Assembly: GCA_027924585.1 (NCBI GenBank)
Contig: BSBM01000152.1
Coordinates: forward strand, 434,001 to 498,000
Length of the DNA stretch: 64,000 nucleotides
Source of the DNA: Larix kaempferi
Taxonomy: Eukaryota > Streptophyta > Pinopsida > Pinales > Pinaceae
Reading direction: 5' to 3'
Position numbers and translations under genes: made by a program. Shown piece by piece: positions 1 through 11,879 of this stretch (positions are counted from its first letter, which is position 1; the number at the start of each line of letters is the position of its first letter). The notes below the pieces were generated by a model, which was not told where the DNA came from, searched no databases, and saw nothing but the letters and a program-made list of their open reading frames with translations.

Positions 1-1833
1 GGCCGCATTGTTGTTGTCAGGGGGATTAGCCGGTTGACCAGCTTGGTCTGCAGGTTGGTTATTTCCCCGATTACGGCCTTTGCCGCGGTTCTGTTGGCCC
101 TGGTTACGTTGGTTATTCTGGTTTTGCTGCGGGTTATGTTGGGCATAAACTTGCCCTTGGGCAACAGGTGGATTTTGAGGTTGCGCAGGTGCAGGGGCAG
201 GCTGCGGAGGATGATATGTAGGTTGAGGCTGAGCAGGTGCAGCAACTTGAGGGGGTTGCTGATAGGACTGCGGAGCAGGTTGTGGATGTGCCGCAGGGGC
301 TGCCTGGGGAGGATAATAAGCTGGTGGGGCTTGTGAAGGCGCAGGAGCCGGGGCGGTCTGCTGATGGTAGTAAGGCTGAGGGGCGACTGAAGGAGCATAA
401 GCAGGAGTCGCATACCCAAAGCACTGAGGTGGACACGAAGGTCCATGGGAATGGTGATGTGTCATGGGAGCATACGAGTTGGTTGCTCCAGACTGTGAAG
501 TAGCCCGCGAAAGGTCGGGGCCAGGGGTAGGACGTGCTATAGAAAATGGTTGGGGATGCGAAGAAACACGGCCAATGATACCATCTGCAGCGTGGGATGC
601 CCCCGGCGCATCATGATGGGAGGACTCGCCGCGAGGGGCGTCAGGTATAATGGTATAAAGGTAACCCGACTGGGCGTAAATGAGGTCGAACTGCTGTGCC
701 TTAAGGATGGCCTCTTCTTCAGACTGGGGTCTTTCTGAAGCTACATCCTTAGCGATGACAGGAAGCAGGGACTTGAGGAACCAATCGAGGAAGATACGGT
801 CATCTAGTTTAATCTTGCATAAGCTACGGCGTCTACGCCACTCATGGATGTGGTCCGTGATATGGGTAGCCGTGTTTTGTCTACAAGATAGAAGGATCTC
901 AACGCCCGCGTCATAGCGGACTGGAAACTGGAAGAACTGCAGGAAGGTCGAGGCCAGGGAAGAAAAGGTGGCGTGGGTCCCATGAGGCTGCTCAATATAC
1001 CACTTGGCTGCAGAGCCAGTAAAGGTGCGTTGTAAGAGACGGAGGCGAACAGAGTCATCCACAATGGAGTTAGAGGAACACCATAGGTGGAAAGACATGA
1101 TGTGGTTCTGTGGGTCCTCACCGGCCTTACCCTCGAATTTAGGGATGTCAGAGGGTAGTTTGGTAGGCATATGAGGCCACATAGGGTCGTGTCGAATAGG
1201 ATCGTTGGTCAATCTGGCCAGGTCAGGTAGGTTGAGGCTAGCCATGAACGGCAAACTGGAAGAAGGCTGTGACACAGTAGTGCTGTGGACCAAGTTGGGG
1301 CCAGTGCCCCCTAGTGGAGGGACAAGATTTAGGGTGGTGCCCCCAAGTGGGGGAACTGAGGTAGTGAAGGATGGTCCAGCACCACCATTGGTAGTGTGAG
1401 CCACTGATGTAGTGGGGATGGGTATTCCCGCTGTGGGTATAGGTACCGTGAGGGGAACGGTAGATGGTTGCCCCATGGAGGGCATACCAAAAACAGGTGT
1501 AGTAACTGGTGTAGTGGTGGATGTGCCACCAATGGTCCCTATGACAAATGGAGTGGAAGTCGTACCAGCCATGGGGCTAGTAGGGGCAGTATAAATAGGG
1601 TTCTCAGACTCTTCGTCAGAATCAGAGGTAAAGTAAGGTGCGTCACTATCTGGTGACGGAGACCTACGTCGCTGACGGGTGGAGTCAAGTGACAAGGCTC
1701 TAGATCTGTGATGAGTGGTATCAACGGACAATGATCGGAATCTATGACGAGTGGTGTCGAGAGAACCGTGCTGTGGGGGCTCGCCCCTGAGGCGCCGAGA
1801 ATGTCTCGGGGACTCAATGGTGACGGATGGTGT
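1..1833 (-). CDS. gag polyprotein of a Ty3/gypsy element, cut by the left window edge
   Basis: The minus strand is open from a stop at 1834-1836 to the window edge. The first in-frame ATG is at 1570-1572; the Arg/Ser-rich stretch before it (RRRSPSPDSD) also reads like protein, so the true start is uncertain. The central part (about 1140-850) is a retrotransposon gag (capsid) domain: HIMSFHLW, then GSAAKWYIEQPHGT, then HITDHIHEWRRRR. After it comes a long Pro/Gln/Ala-rich tail (about 490-60) ending in an RGKGRNRGNN basic stretch; the zinc knuckle and pol would lie beyond the left edge. Gag packages element RNA into cytoplasmic particles. No stop or frameshift is seen in about 610 codons, unlike the other elements here. 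The gag style and primer site suggest a non-chromoviral (Tat/Athila-like) lineage; that assignment is inference. Confidence 0.8.
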
Positions 1834-1836
1834 CTA

Positions 1837-3430
1837 AATCGCTGTGGGTTGAGGTGAGTATAAAAAACAGCTCAAAAAATCCCAATGCAACCGAGTGTGC
1901 AGAAGGAGAGCTAAAAAGCAAGGCACTCAGGCCAACAACCAACTCAAAACACCCACTGCAACAGCTGTGCTACAATAGGTGGAGTAACAACAAAGATGGT
2001 CAGAATACCAACAAGCAGCAGGTTTCCTAAAAAAGAAAAATGGTGGACTCACTAGACCAAGGGAGGTAAAGGAGCATGCAAACACCTAGCTAAAAGTATT
2101 CTGACTTAACTAAACATATCCTCTGCAAGGTGATGAAATCCAAGTCAGACAATATGAGTAGGAAAGCCAAGTGGCTATGATATCCCCCTACCGGGAGGGA
2201 TACCGGGTAGTCAATCCTAGAAGAAAGGCAACTAAGATACCCCGTTCATGACACGTCCAGAAAGGTGAATCTGCCGTTTAGTTCGTTGACCGCAATACCC
2301 CTATACAGGGATATCCCGCGAACCGCGAAAGGTAGCCCTTCGGTTACTGAATGGAGTGCGGTATTCCACTCAGGCCTCCGGAACCAGTCTCCCGACTTCA
2401 ACCCTCCTAAGGGAGAGGCCCTCTGATAAACTGGTCGTGACCGTGCCAAAAAGTACTAGGGGATTTTGGTTCCCTAGTTGGACAACAACTATGTCTCAAG
2501 TGAAATGACCAAGGGGTGTTATTGGAAGCCTATCCCCCTGATCCTACCTAACTACAATGATTCTTTAGTGTTCCCCAAGTGGGGTTAGAATGTTGGTTTA
2601 GTTAGGTACTTTTTAAGGCTCACTTGATTTAATGTGACAGAGTGTGTGCTCGTGAGGTGTTGAACCCAAAAACAGAAGTGCCACAAGGGAGGGCAACTTC
2701 CAATCTATCAATAATGCTGAAATTGATTCTTTTAATTTGCAAAATTTTCTGAAAATAAAAATACTGAAATTTTAAAAAGATTCTGTCAAAGGAACAGAAA
2801 TTATGTTGCAGAAAGGCTGTAAGGAAGTAGGCTGCAGGTGGGACAGAGGGCTGTTCAAATGCAGAAAATATTGCAGCAAGAGGGGCTGGGCTCAAAAACA
2901 GGAAAAGAGCAGAAATCAGACCGCGGGTCTGTGGCGGGTCAGAACAGGCCGACCGCGGGTTTGAGGGCAACAGCGGCGGTCAGGTCGCGGCTATCGGGCC
3001 AATAGTTGCAGTCGGGACGCAGGAAACAGGGGACAAGGCACAGTCGGGTCGCGGCTATCGGGCCAACAGTGGCAGTCGGGACGCAGGAACAATGGAAAAA
3101 CAGACAGTCGGGTCGCGGCTAAAAGGCTAACAAGCGCAGTCGGGACGCCCGAAAGAGGCAGAAAGCCGCAGTCGAAACGCGAGAACAAGGCCGATAGGCG
3201 CAGTCAGATCGCGGCAAACAGGCTGATTAGCCACGGTCGGATCGCAGGTAACAGACTTGAATCCGCCGACTGAGCGTCGGAAGCAGTCTGAGAGCCACGG
3301 TCGGATCGCGGGTAAAGGCCTGAAAGGCGCGGTCGGGACGCGACTGTAGAGGAAAAAGACGCGGTATGCAGCGGCCGAAAGGGACAGCCGAAAGAAAAAA
3401 TTTAAAAACGGAAACCAGAAATTCGAAAAC
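1837..3430 (-). other. 5' leader of the left-edge gypsy element
   Basis: The 1.6 kb between gag and the primer binding site has no convincing long coding frame. It holds a compact stretch with short hairpins (about 2200-2450) and a CpG-rich tandem repeat (2930-3345). A 67-codon minus frame at 2246-2449 exists, but nothing in it resembles a known protein. By position this is the transcribed leader, where such elements carry packaging signals; that role is inferred. Confidence 0.55.
2930..3345. repeat. CpG-rich tandem repeat, about 31-34 bp unit
   Basis: A core like GCAGTCGGGACGCAGG or CAGTCGGGTCGCGG recurs about eleven times at about 31-34 bp spacing (near 2960, 3010, 3042, 3073, 3107, 3138, 3168, 3200, 3234, 3296, 3328). 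In the first half GGGACGC and GGGTCGC cores alternate, giving a dimer of about 63 bp. The tract is much richer in G+C and CpG than its surroundings. Confidence 0.8.
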
Positions 3431-3444
3431 TAGGGGAGTCGCCA
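3431..3444 (-). promoter_or_regulatory. primer binding site (TGGCGACTC type)
   Basis: The minus strand reads TGGCGACTCCCCTA four bases after the proposed LTR end. Primer sites beginning TGGCGACTC are known in plant Tat/Ogre-type gypsy elements; I do not name the tRNA with certainty. Position between LTR and gag leader supports the call. Confidence 0.6.
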
Positions 3445-3448
3445 AAAC

Positions 3449-4494
3449 TGTAGCTAGGGTTTTACCCCTAGCTTGTGCCAATGAGCACCTACTAAGGAGA
3501 ATGGACTCCTTAGTAGCAGTTCAGTATATTAAACTAATTATGCAATAAACAAAACATTAAATTATTTCTAGTACAAGCATGAAGCATAAACACCAAAATG
3601 AAAGAATGTCTTTGTATTGATGTTACCTTGAGTGTCAAGGTTGGTGAAGCCCTTTGCAGTGTCCAAGAGGATGCTCCAAGCTTCAAGAATGCTCCTTCTC
3701 CTTCTCCAAGGTTGGGAATGGGCCAAAGGTGGCTCTCAAGGTGAAAATAGTTCAAAGGTGAACTAGGGTTTCGAGAGAGATTTTGGCAGAGTAAGGGTGC
3801 TTGTGATTGTGGATATGGAATAAGGGATCTCCATCACCTATTTATAGTTTTTTGGTGGTGGAGTGCTGACCCATGGTTTTAGGAAACACATGGTTTTGTG
3901 CAGCTGTATAGGGTTTTTTTCTCCTTTTCCTCATTATTTTATATTTTTTATTCCCTTTTTAGGGGATTTTGCTATTTTTGGATGAAAAGGGGGTTTTTTA
4001 GCCTTTTTTAGGCTATTTTGATGGTTTTGTGGCCTTTTGGAGGCATTTTAGGCCTTTTGGAGGCTTTTTAATGGAAATATGGTAGGAAAATGGACAAATG
4101 AGCCATATAATGTGGTAAATGAGCTAGTGAGCACTTTTTGGGTGTTAACACTTATATTGTAGGATAATATCCAAGGACATATGGAAAAAGAATCATAATA
4201 AACAAGACAAGCTATTGTGCATAAAAACAATAGAATTTAACCTTACCTTAGTCACCTCCTCGCATAGCAAGACAAGGAAACACAAGAAAGCTTACCACAA
4301 TTATATAGACAAGGAAAAGAGCATAAATCCTTCCAAGAACACTTCCACTATAACAAACCTTAAATCACCAATAACAAGACCAAAACAGTTCATTCCATCA
4401 TTTAAAACCCAAAAAATCACCAAGAGAAGGATGTGCGCTTTAGCCCAAGTAGACTAAAAAATAATGCCCCAAATAATATGAATTGGATGGAACA
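3449..4494 (-). mobile_element. 5' LTR of the left-edge gypsy element
   Basis: On the minus strand this 1046-bp segment starts TGTTCCATCC and ends CCTAGCTACA, so it has TG...CA ends, and is followed by the primer site. A TATA box (CTATAAATAGG, 3837-3847) sits about 650 bp in, giving a U3 of about 680 bp and an R-U5 of about 360 bp. U5 carries a perfect 11-bp stem (CTACTAAGGAG, 3489-3499 with 3506-3516, 6-base loop). The second LTR would lie off the left edge, so the ends are not confirmed by a partner copy. Confidence 0.55.
3837..3847 (-). promoter_or_regulatory. TATA box in LTR
   Basis: CTATAAATAGG on the minus strand is a textbook plant TATA box, placed where a U3 promoter is expected. Transcription would start about 30 bp downstream, near 3810, and run toward gag. 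Confidence 0.5.
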
Positions 4495-5813
4495 CTCCCC
4501 CTTCATATTTCATTCTAACACTCACTTTTCACTCCCAACATAGCTCTTAAACCCACGACCAAGAATAACAAACCATGAGTGTTACTCCATAGTTGATTAC
4601 ATGCATTTTTTTTCTTGGATCTCTTAAGGTGACTCACCATGAGGGCTATTGCTGTTATCTCCTTTACACTTACAAGTGCTAATACTTCATTCCACTAAGG
4701 GTTGTGGGGAGATTTTGTAACGTTGCTTAGTTATATAAAGTTATTAATGTTGTTATCAAAAATAAAAATGTATTAGAAAATCTATCAAATACGAAGAGGG
4801 ATCCAATTTCTTGAAGTATATACTTATTCTAATTACATTAAGTCATTTTTTTATAAGACCTATTTTTAAGGACAAAATTATACACATCTTCTTATTCATA
4901 TAAACCTCATATTCAATAAACTATATATGAAAATTTTTTAAGGTAAGAACTAAGGACGAATCATATGTGACCAATTTTAAAGGGGAAGAATTACAGTCAA
5001 CAGACGATCAACCGTTAAAACTTTATATATATATATTCCATTGTTTTTTCTACCATTTTCTTGAACAACCTCAAACTGAAAGTGAACCCAAAAAATCAAA
5101 ACTCATCCTTCTTTTCGGTTCTTTAAACATTTCATTGTAAAAATATTGACAAAATCTTGAGCAAGTCATCAACTTCATTATATTCATTGGATTTATACAG
5201 GAGTATCCATTATCATATGTAATATTCATTGTTGCAATGTTCTTACACAACGAATCAATTCAATGAGAGCTTCCTAATGACTAATCTTTTCATAACAACC
5301 ATTCTAAGAACGAACTTCAATTTTTAACAAATTTGAGTAGCATTGCGTTCCTTATCATGGACGAAAGGTAATGTTTTTGACAGATTTGATTAGTATTTTG
5401 TTCCACATAATGCATAAAAGGTCTTGTTCGACTATGAATTCAAATGTTTCAATCCAAGTTATTTAGGGATAATCGGCGATTTGAAATTCTATGAATCTGA
5501 GTTCTTTAACAAATGTCAAAAAGTAGAGAGGAAAAACAAGGGGTCATTGTAAAGTAGAGAGGAGAATCAAGGAGGTTATTGTAGTGTATAAAATTCGAGA
5601 AGTTATCTTTGATGTATTTTTCCTTCTCAGAATGCTATAAATCTGTGATATTTGTCTGTTGAAGTTGTTTTTAGTTTTCTTTCAATATAAAGTTAATTGT
5701 AGGTCATTGTTATATGTAAGTTCTATTTTAAGTGAATTATTAGACTTAAATTTTTACATTATTTTCAACAATTTTAGCTTCGACAGTTGAGCTACAGCAT
5801 TAGGTTTAGCAAA
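4495..5813. other. AT-rich spacer without recognisable gene
   Basis: No long frame or known domain on either strand. The first 12 bases read GAAGGGGGAG on the minus strand, like a polypurine tract directly before an LTR, which is odd next to a 5' LTR. The rest is AT-rich. Confidence 0.5.
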
Positions 5814-7599
5814 TGTAATGTCCCTAAAAAACACCTTAAATTTTTTTTTATAAGGGCCTAATTTGTCATAAAATACATGATTCTATAAATTAAATTCAAC
5901 ACTGGTTAATTGTTGATATTCTTACTTATTTGCGTCACGTATGGTTGGTGACTCAGTTATTCTAAATGTATTGTTTTGGAATGTTTCCTTTCTCTTGACT
6001 TTCGAATGATCGGTATAGGATTATTTAGAGTGATAGCCTGACATAACACCTAACTCACTGTAATAATATGTATTCGTCGTAACTAGATTTGGTCTTGATC
6101 TTAACTTATAATGATAATGAAATTTTCTTTTATAGTAAGTGTTCAATGTCTAATTTACTCTGCTTGTCATATGTTGGAATATGTTTTAAGGATGGTTGTT
6201 GTCTTCGTGGATGGATCTCGGACCCATTGTTGCATGAGTTTATTGGATTATTATAAGTTAACATCATTATTAATTGTCTCTATGGGTGGTTTGGTTGACC
6301 AATGCTATGCCTTATGGATAGAGTATTCAATGCCATAAGTTCATCAAGGTTTAAGCTTTGCCAAGTATAAAGGAGGGGGGAACAAGGTCTCATAGTAAGA
6401 CCATGCCATGGCCATGCCTAGCGAAGCTTTGGTGAGGGTTTCCCACATTTTATATGAACCTATGCGCTTATGATAATGTTCATTGGTCTTATATTAGTGC
6501 CATTCGTATGTAATTTAAACCATAGTGGGGAGGTGGTTGGCATTCAATGTTTCCCATGTGATGGGCAGGCACATGAACTGTGTGAAGGATCCACGCTGGT
6601 GTTGCATTCAAGTTTGGATAGGAGGTAGGGTTTTACCCTTTCATTCATGGTTTGGATGTATAATTTGGTCTATTTGTGACTTCATTGTTGGAGAGGGAAT
6701 CTGAGGCTTCCTCTCTGCATTTGTCTTGGAAGTGACTTGTACAAGACCAGAGCTGCGCTCTTGGTCTGTGGTGTAATGCTTAGGAGGAGGTGACTTCACG
6801 ATGTTGGCTTCAGTTCAGGTATGGTTCTCCCCACTTTTTATTTGGTATTTTATATGTAAATATTTATGTATGTGCATTTTCATGTCAGTTGACCTCTGGT
6901 TTGTTCTGTGTGCAAGGTTATTTTTACGACGTTTTACCACCTGGGGCTCCTCTGCGAAAATGCTAGTTGACTGCGATTGCTATAGGTAAGCTCATGGCCT
7001 CTAATGGAACCGCTTTCCTCTACGGAGAAACGTTTGAAGATGTTGGTTCTGGTTTGTGGTTTGGTGTTTATAATGTTGGTTGTCTACGCTCCTGGTGGAG
7101 AGAGAAGGGATTCCTAGGGAGCCATAAATCGTCTTAGCAGGGTGTTGCTCTGTTGCATGTATGTAATTTTTTCCCATTATGGGGGTTTTCACTATGTAAT
7201 TTAGACAATAACGATTTTGTATATTTAGGGTTTATCTATGGGTTTTAAATGAATGTAATACTCCTATCGGGCACTTCAAGTGCTCTGGTTTTGGTATACT
7301 GTGTTTTGAAGAGCGAAGCGCTTCATGGTTTTATGTCTGTAAATTAAAATGGCCTTCTCTATTTTGTTCTTTCTCTACAATACAAATTGTCTCTCATTTT
7401 TGTTCTTTCTCTGCAATAGATATTTATTTATTTTAGCATAAGTGTGATGCTTTCTATTTGATCGTTTATGCTCTGTTGTTGAGATTTTGTTGATTAAAAA
7501 CTACTCTTAGTTATGGGTTTTCGCCTTTATTTTCGAAGTGTGCATGGAGATGAAGAATCTAGGTTTTAATGTGTTTAAAGTTTGTGAGTGTGTTAATGC

Positions 7600-7925
7600 C
7601 TAATGGATTTTATTCCTGGTCAAACGCTTGAGCGTGACCTTGTTTACGTTTGGAGTTTTGGTTCTACGGGATTCGATCCCTGGTCAATCGCTTGAGCGTG
7701 ACCTTGTCTATGTGTGAATTGAAATTTAGATGCTACGATATTTGATTCATGGTCAAACTCTAGGAGCATCACCCTGTCTGTGTGTGAATTAAAATTTGAC
7801 CTTTACAGGATTTGATCCTTGGTCAAATGCTGGAAGCCTGACCATGACTGTGTGTGAGCTGGAAATTGTTCTTTACGAGATTTGATCCCTGGTCAACACT
7901 AGAAGAGTGACCCTAACTATCTGCA
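7600..7925. repeat. LTR minisatellite A, left copy
   Basis: About five imperfect units of roughly 60-75 bp contain GATTCGATCCCTGGTCAA, a GAGCGTGACC core and CTGTCTGTGTGTGAATT. The same array is in the right LTR (23028-23350), so it predates insertion. Confidence 0.75.
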
Positions 7926-9299
7926 ACTTGTGTAAGTACATGACTTAGCATGAGTCCACCTTGTGTTTCGGGTTTTGACTAAGGAGAGCTTATCTCGGTC
8001 TATTTTGTGCAAAGGGTAACAAAATGTTGGAATTCTATTTGATATATATGATATGTGATGTTTTAATGAAAGTAATGGTTTGATTTTTAAGTTTCCTATT
8101 TAGTGTAGTTTGATGATTTATATGGTTTTGATGGTTTCTATATTTAATATATATAATTTATAAGTATATATTAAATATCCTAGTTAGAGTTTAGGGAATT
8201 GGTCCCAGAATCTGGTTCTAGGTTTCTCTCTCTAAATAGGAAGATTGGGAGTTTTTCCTGTGGTATGATAGATAACTATGGAGTGTGATTTTAAACACTA
8301 ATTTGGAATTAAAAGATAACCCATGTGTCATGGCTAATTAATTATGCCAATGACTATATGTAAATCTTATAAATAATGATGATAGTTTATAAATTAAATC
8401 TGCATGACTAATATTTGAAATCATAATATTTAACAGAATTTATTTTTACAAATTAGATGAAATCTACTAAAGAACCCAATCTGATTTTTATGAGAAGATT
8501 TAACATATTTATATTAAATCACAGTATATATATTTTAACAAGAATATTGCATGAATGGAATATAAAAGAAAATGATTCAAATCTATAAAGGTATTATCTT
8601 TGAATGAACAATAATAACATGAAGATACTTATCAGCCCTTTATTTTCTTCCTGACTGACTTGGAAACTGCCACGTTCTACCCAACCATAGGCCTCAAACC
8701 GTTCCTGGTTTGTTCAACAGGTCACTCCGAGCTGAACTGAGCATGACAAGAACTAGAAGGCCTAGGGTAAATTTTCTATCTTCTTTACTAACAGGAGAGT
8801 AGTCACAAGGTCTGTTTGCCAACCATTTGTGTGGATCTTGTAAAATAATTTCCCCTAATATTTCCACAATCCTCTCTCCAGGACACACCAAATATCATAC
8901 AATTTGGTAATTTGAGTGGGAAAATATCCATGACTGAACCCTCCAGTGAACTTGGAAGCACTTCCCCTTGAAATGCTCTCTGTCTACTATGTATAATATT
9001 TTATGAGGAAAGGCTTCTAGGAATTAGGTTTAAATCACTCAGTTTAGTTGTTAGACACACTGATTGTTCTGTTTTTATCTTTAATTAATAATCTAGTTTA
9101 TTTTTAGCTATCACAATTTATTTTATCTTTATTTAATAAAAGTAGGATTTGTACTCATCCTAACATCTAGTTGATCTTAGTTATCAATTACTTGACCATT
9201 CTAAACTCTTGCATGTTCCATCCCTCTTTGAGTGGCAGTCCTAGTCAATTTAAAAGAATAAAGTAGATAATTTAGTTTAATAATAATTCAAAGGATTAT

Positions 9300-9690
9300 T
9301 GATGCTCCAAATCTCTCAAATCAATGTATCAGTTAATCACCATGAGTCTAAGTGCTCCAGAGCATTACTGCTCAACACTCACTCAACTAATAGTGCTCCA
9401 GAGCTCACTTGCTCAACACTATTAAATCAATGGTCACGGTGCTCCAGAGCTTATGTTCAACACCACCTAAATCAATAGTCCTGGTGCTCTAGAGCTTATG
9501 CTCAACACCATTTAACTAGTACAAACAATCTAGATGCTCTAAAGCTCACTTGCTCAACATATTTTAATAAGACAATATTAAAAACAGTTTTAGGTGTTAA
9601 TCAAATCTCACTTACTCAACACCTAAATAAACAGTATAGGTGCTCCAGAGTTCATTTTATCAACACCTATCAAAATGAATTAGCATTTTA
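9300..9690. repeat. LTR minisatellite B, left copy
   Basis: Around eight to nine units contain GTGCTCCAGAGC, then CACTTGCTCAACAC, with AT-rich spacers and a unit of about 40-60 bp. It is repeated in the right LTR at 24730-25100. Confidence 0.75.
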
Positions 9691-9736
9691 TAAAAATTAA
9701 CATAAAACAAAGGTAATATTTTCTTGGGATATTACA

Positions 9737-9748
9737 TCCCTTCCAGCT
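9737..9748 (-). promoter_or_regulatory. polypurine tract
   Basis: The minus strand reads TGGAAGGGA directly before the 3' LTR start TGTAATATCCC. Position and purine run fit the plus-strand primer of an LTR element. Confidence 0.45.
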
Positions 9749-9834
9749 TAGAACAACACCGTCCCAGTGTTAGGGACTTTAACTGAAACCTTGAAATAAG
9801 GAGGGGTAGGACTCTTTCATTGCAGTTTTTTTTT

Positions 9835-9960
9835 CTCATGTGGCCTCTTCAGGACCGAAATGCTTCCATTGCACTTTCAACTAGACAATGGTTCATTTTC
9901 TGAGCAATACCTCTCTCTTGTCCAGTATATGAAGGGGTTCTGGCACAAATTCCTCTTCGG
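9835..9960 (-). pseudogene. chromodomain at the integrase C-terminus (broken)
   Basis: Translation of the minus strand gives PEEEFVPEPLHILDKREVLL, then a KVQWKHFGPEEAT segment, which matches the C-terminal chromodomain of plant chromoviruses; this module directs integration to particular chromatin. Three stop codons interrupt it, two where family members have tryptophan (TGG to TGA) and one where glutamine is usual. It identifies the clade but is not functional. Confidence 0.75.
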
Positions 9961-10284
9961 GTTCCAGCTGTAATAATGACCAATCAATTACATGTTTAGT
10001 ATCATAAACATATTTCTTAAGTAATGATGCATGAAAAACATTTGGACCTTTACATGCGTAGGAAATACTAGTTCATAGGCCACAAGGCCTTTTTGGCTAA
10101 TATTTCAAATGGCCCACAAAATCTAGGAGCTAGTTTCCCACAATTTCCCAAGCTCAATGAGATATTTTTTTCCTTTACTTTTAAGTAAACATGTTCTTTG
10201 ATTTGTTATTCTTTATATTTTCTTTTTATGTCGGTCTTGTGCTTCTTTTAGATTTTTTTGTACCTTGGTAACCAACTGTTCCAG

Positions 10285-11870
10285 TTATTTTAATAGGTCC
10301 GGCCCTAACATGAGCCAATCCACTGGGCTATCCCAAGTTATCGATGTTTTGCATTTTCTGTCATAGAGTATTTCGAATGGACTCATCTTGGCTGAGGTAT
10401 GATAACCATTGTTGTACGCAAACTCTGCAAGATGTAAATATTCTTCCCATTGGGTAGGGTTATTCATTACATACATTCTAAGCATATCTTCTAGTATTTG
10501 ATTCGCATGCTATGTGTGTCCATCCATCTGTGGATGGTAAGCAGTACTAAAATTTAGTTGTATTTCCAATCCAGAAAATAACTATCTCCAAAAGTTGCTT
10601 GTGAATTTTGTATCTCTATGCGAGATGATGGATTTAGGTATCCCATGTAGTAAAAAAAATTATTTTAAGAAAATATATGCGATGTGAACAACTTTATAGG
10701 AAAATTTTACTGGAATGAAGTGTGCGGCATTGGATAGTTTTTCTACTACAACCATGATTGAGTCATTATGCTTCTTGCTTTTCGACAGACCCATGATGAA
10801 ATCCATGCTAATCACTTCCCATTTCCATTCTATAATGCGCAAGGGTTGAAGTAATCCTGTTGGGTTTTGGTGTTCAACTTTAACTAACTGACATTCTTGG
10901 CATTTGGCAATAAATAGTGATATGTTTGTTTTTAACTTTGGCCAGAAGAAGTGCTTCTTTACAGCTGATATCATTTTCTGATATACTGAGTGTCCGGAGT
11001 AAGGATTCTGATTAAATTCATTCAATATTTCAGATCTGGTATCTCCACTCTTAGGGACATAAAGTCTATCTTTAGACCAAAGTAGCCCTGATTCGTATAT
11101 TTTATATTCTTTTTGTTGTGTAAATAACCTATCTTCTTGTATTTTCTGGAGAATTTCGACATAGAAACGATCATCTTTACTTGTTGTCCTTATTTTTTCA
11201 TGTAAGTCAGAACTTGTTTGGCTTACGATTACCTCATAAAGTAGGTGGATCTTGAAACTTAAGGCATCCACAATCTTATCCTCCTTCCCCTTGATTTGTT
11301 TTAGCTCAAAATTATATTCGCTGAGGAAATCCATCCACCTATCCTACCTAGAATTTAGGTCTAGTTGGTCAAAAAGATATTTCAAGCTCATATGGTTAGT
11401 CTTTAGGATAAATTTCTTCCCATGAGATAGTGCCTCCACATTTTCAAGGCGTGGAGGATGGCAGTTAACTCAAGATCATGTGTTGGATAGTTATTCTCAT
11501 GTTCCTTCAACTTCCATGATTCGTAATAGGTCACAAAGTCATTTTGCATAAGGACTCCCCCAAGTCCTTCCTTGCTTGCGTGTGTGCAAACAACAAAATC
11601 TACATCGGGATCTGTAATCCTTCGTATGGGTGCAGTAGTTAATAACTGTTTTAGTTTCTAAAAAAATTCTTCATATTTAGTTGTCCATAAGAATTTGGTT
11701 TCCTTTTTCTATAAGGATTTCATAGGGAATGCAATCCGGGAGAAGTTCTCAATGAAATTCCTATAATAACCTGCTAATACTAAGAATGATTTGATGTTTG
11801 TGACACAAGTAGGTGTAGGCCATTCTTCGATAGCTTTGATCTTTTCTGGATCAACGACCTTACCTTTCTT
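10285..11870 (-). pseudogene. RNase H and integrase part of gypsy pol (broken)
   Basis: Order on the minus strand: the RNase H remnant (about 11640-11400; ASKEGLGGVLMQND, then DLELTAILHALKMWRHYL), a linker with FELKQIKGKEDKIVDALS (11300), the integrase zinc segment (KCQECQLV, about 10890) and the catalytic core with MDFIMGLSKSKKHNDSIMVV (about 10800-10740), then HLAEFAYNNGYHTS (about 10420). Integrase joins element DNA to the chromosome. Several frameshifts and stops separate the pieces, so no full protein could be made. Confidence 0.8.
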
Positions 11871-11879
11871 ATAGATGAT

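Larger units (their letters stand above)
5814..9736 (-). repeat. left (3') LTR, about 3.9 kb
   Basis: In plus orientation it starts TGTAATGTCCC and ends GGGATATTACA, so the termini are inverted copies of each other. Nearly its whole length realigns with 14556-14885 plus 21595-25169. It contains two internal minisatellites and the intact pre-insertion site (AGTGT at 6138-6142) that the nested copia used in the other LTR. No protein domain is seen in it. Confidence 0.85.

Noticed and set aside
134-436. 100-codon frames on both strands opposite gag
   Set aside because: They overlap the Pro/Gln-rich gag tail, which reads as a coherent gag in one frame; the others are codon-bias shadows.
2246-2449. 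67-codon minus frame in the gypsy leader
   Set aside because: No domain, biased composition from hairpin-rich DNA and a leader position; not called a gene.
9300-9690. Regular repeat-spacer pattern suggesting a CRISPR array
   Set aside because: Units are imperfect and variable in length, lie within both LTRs of a plant retroelement, and have no cas genes.
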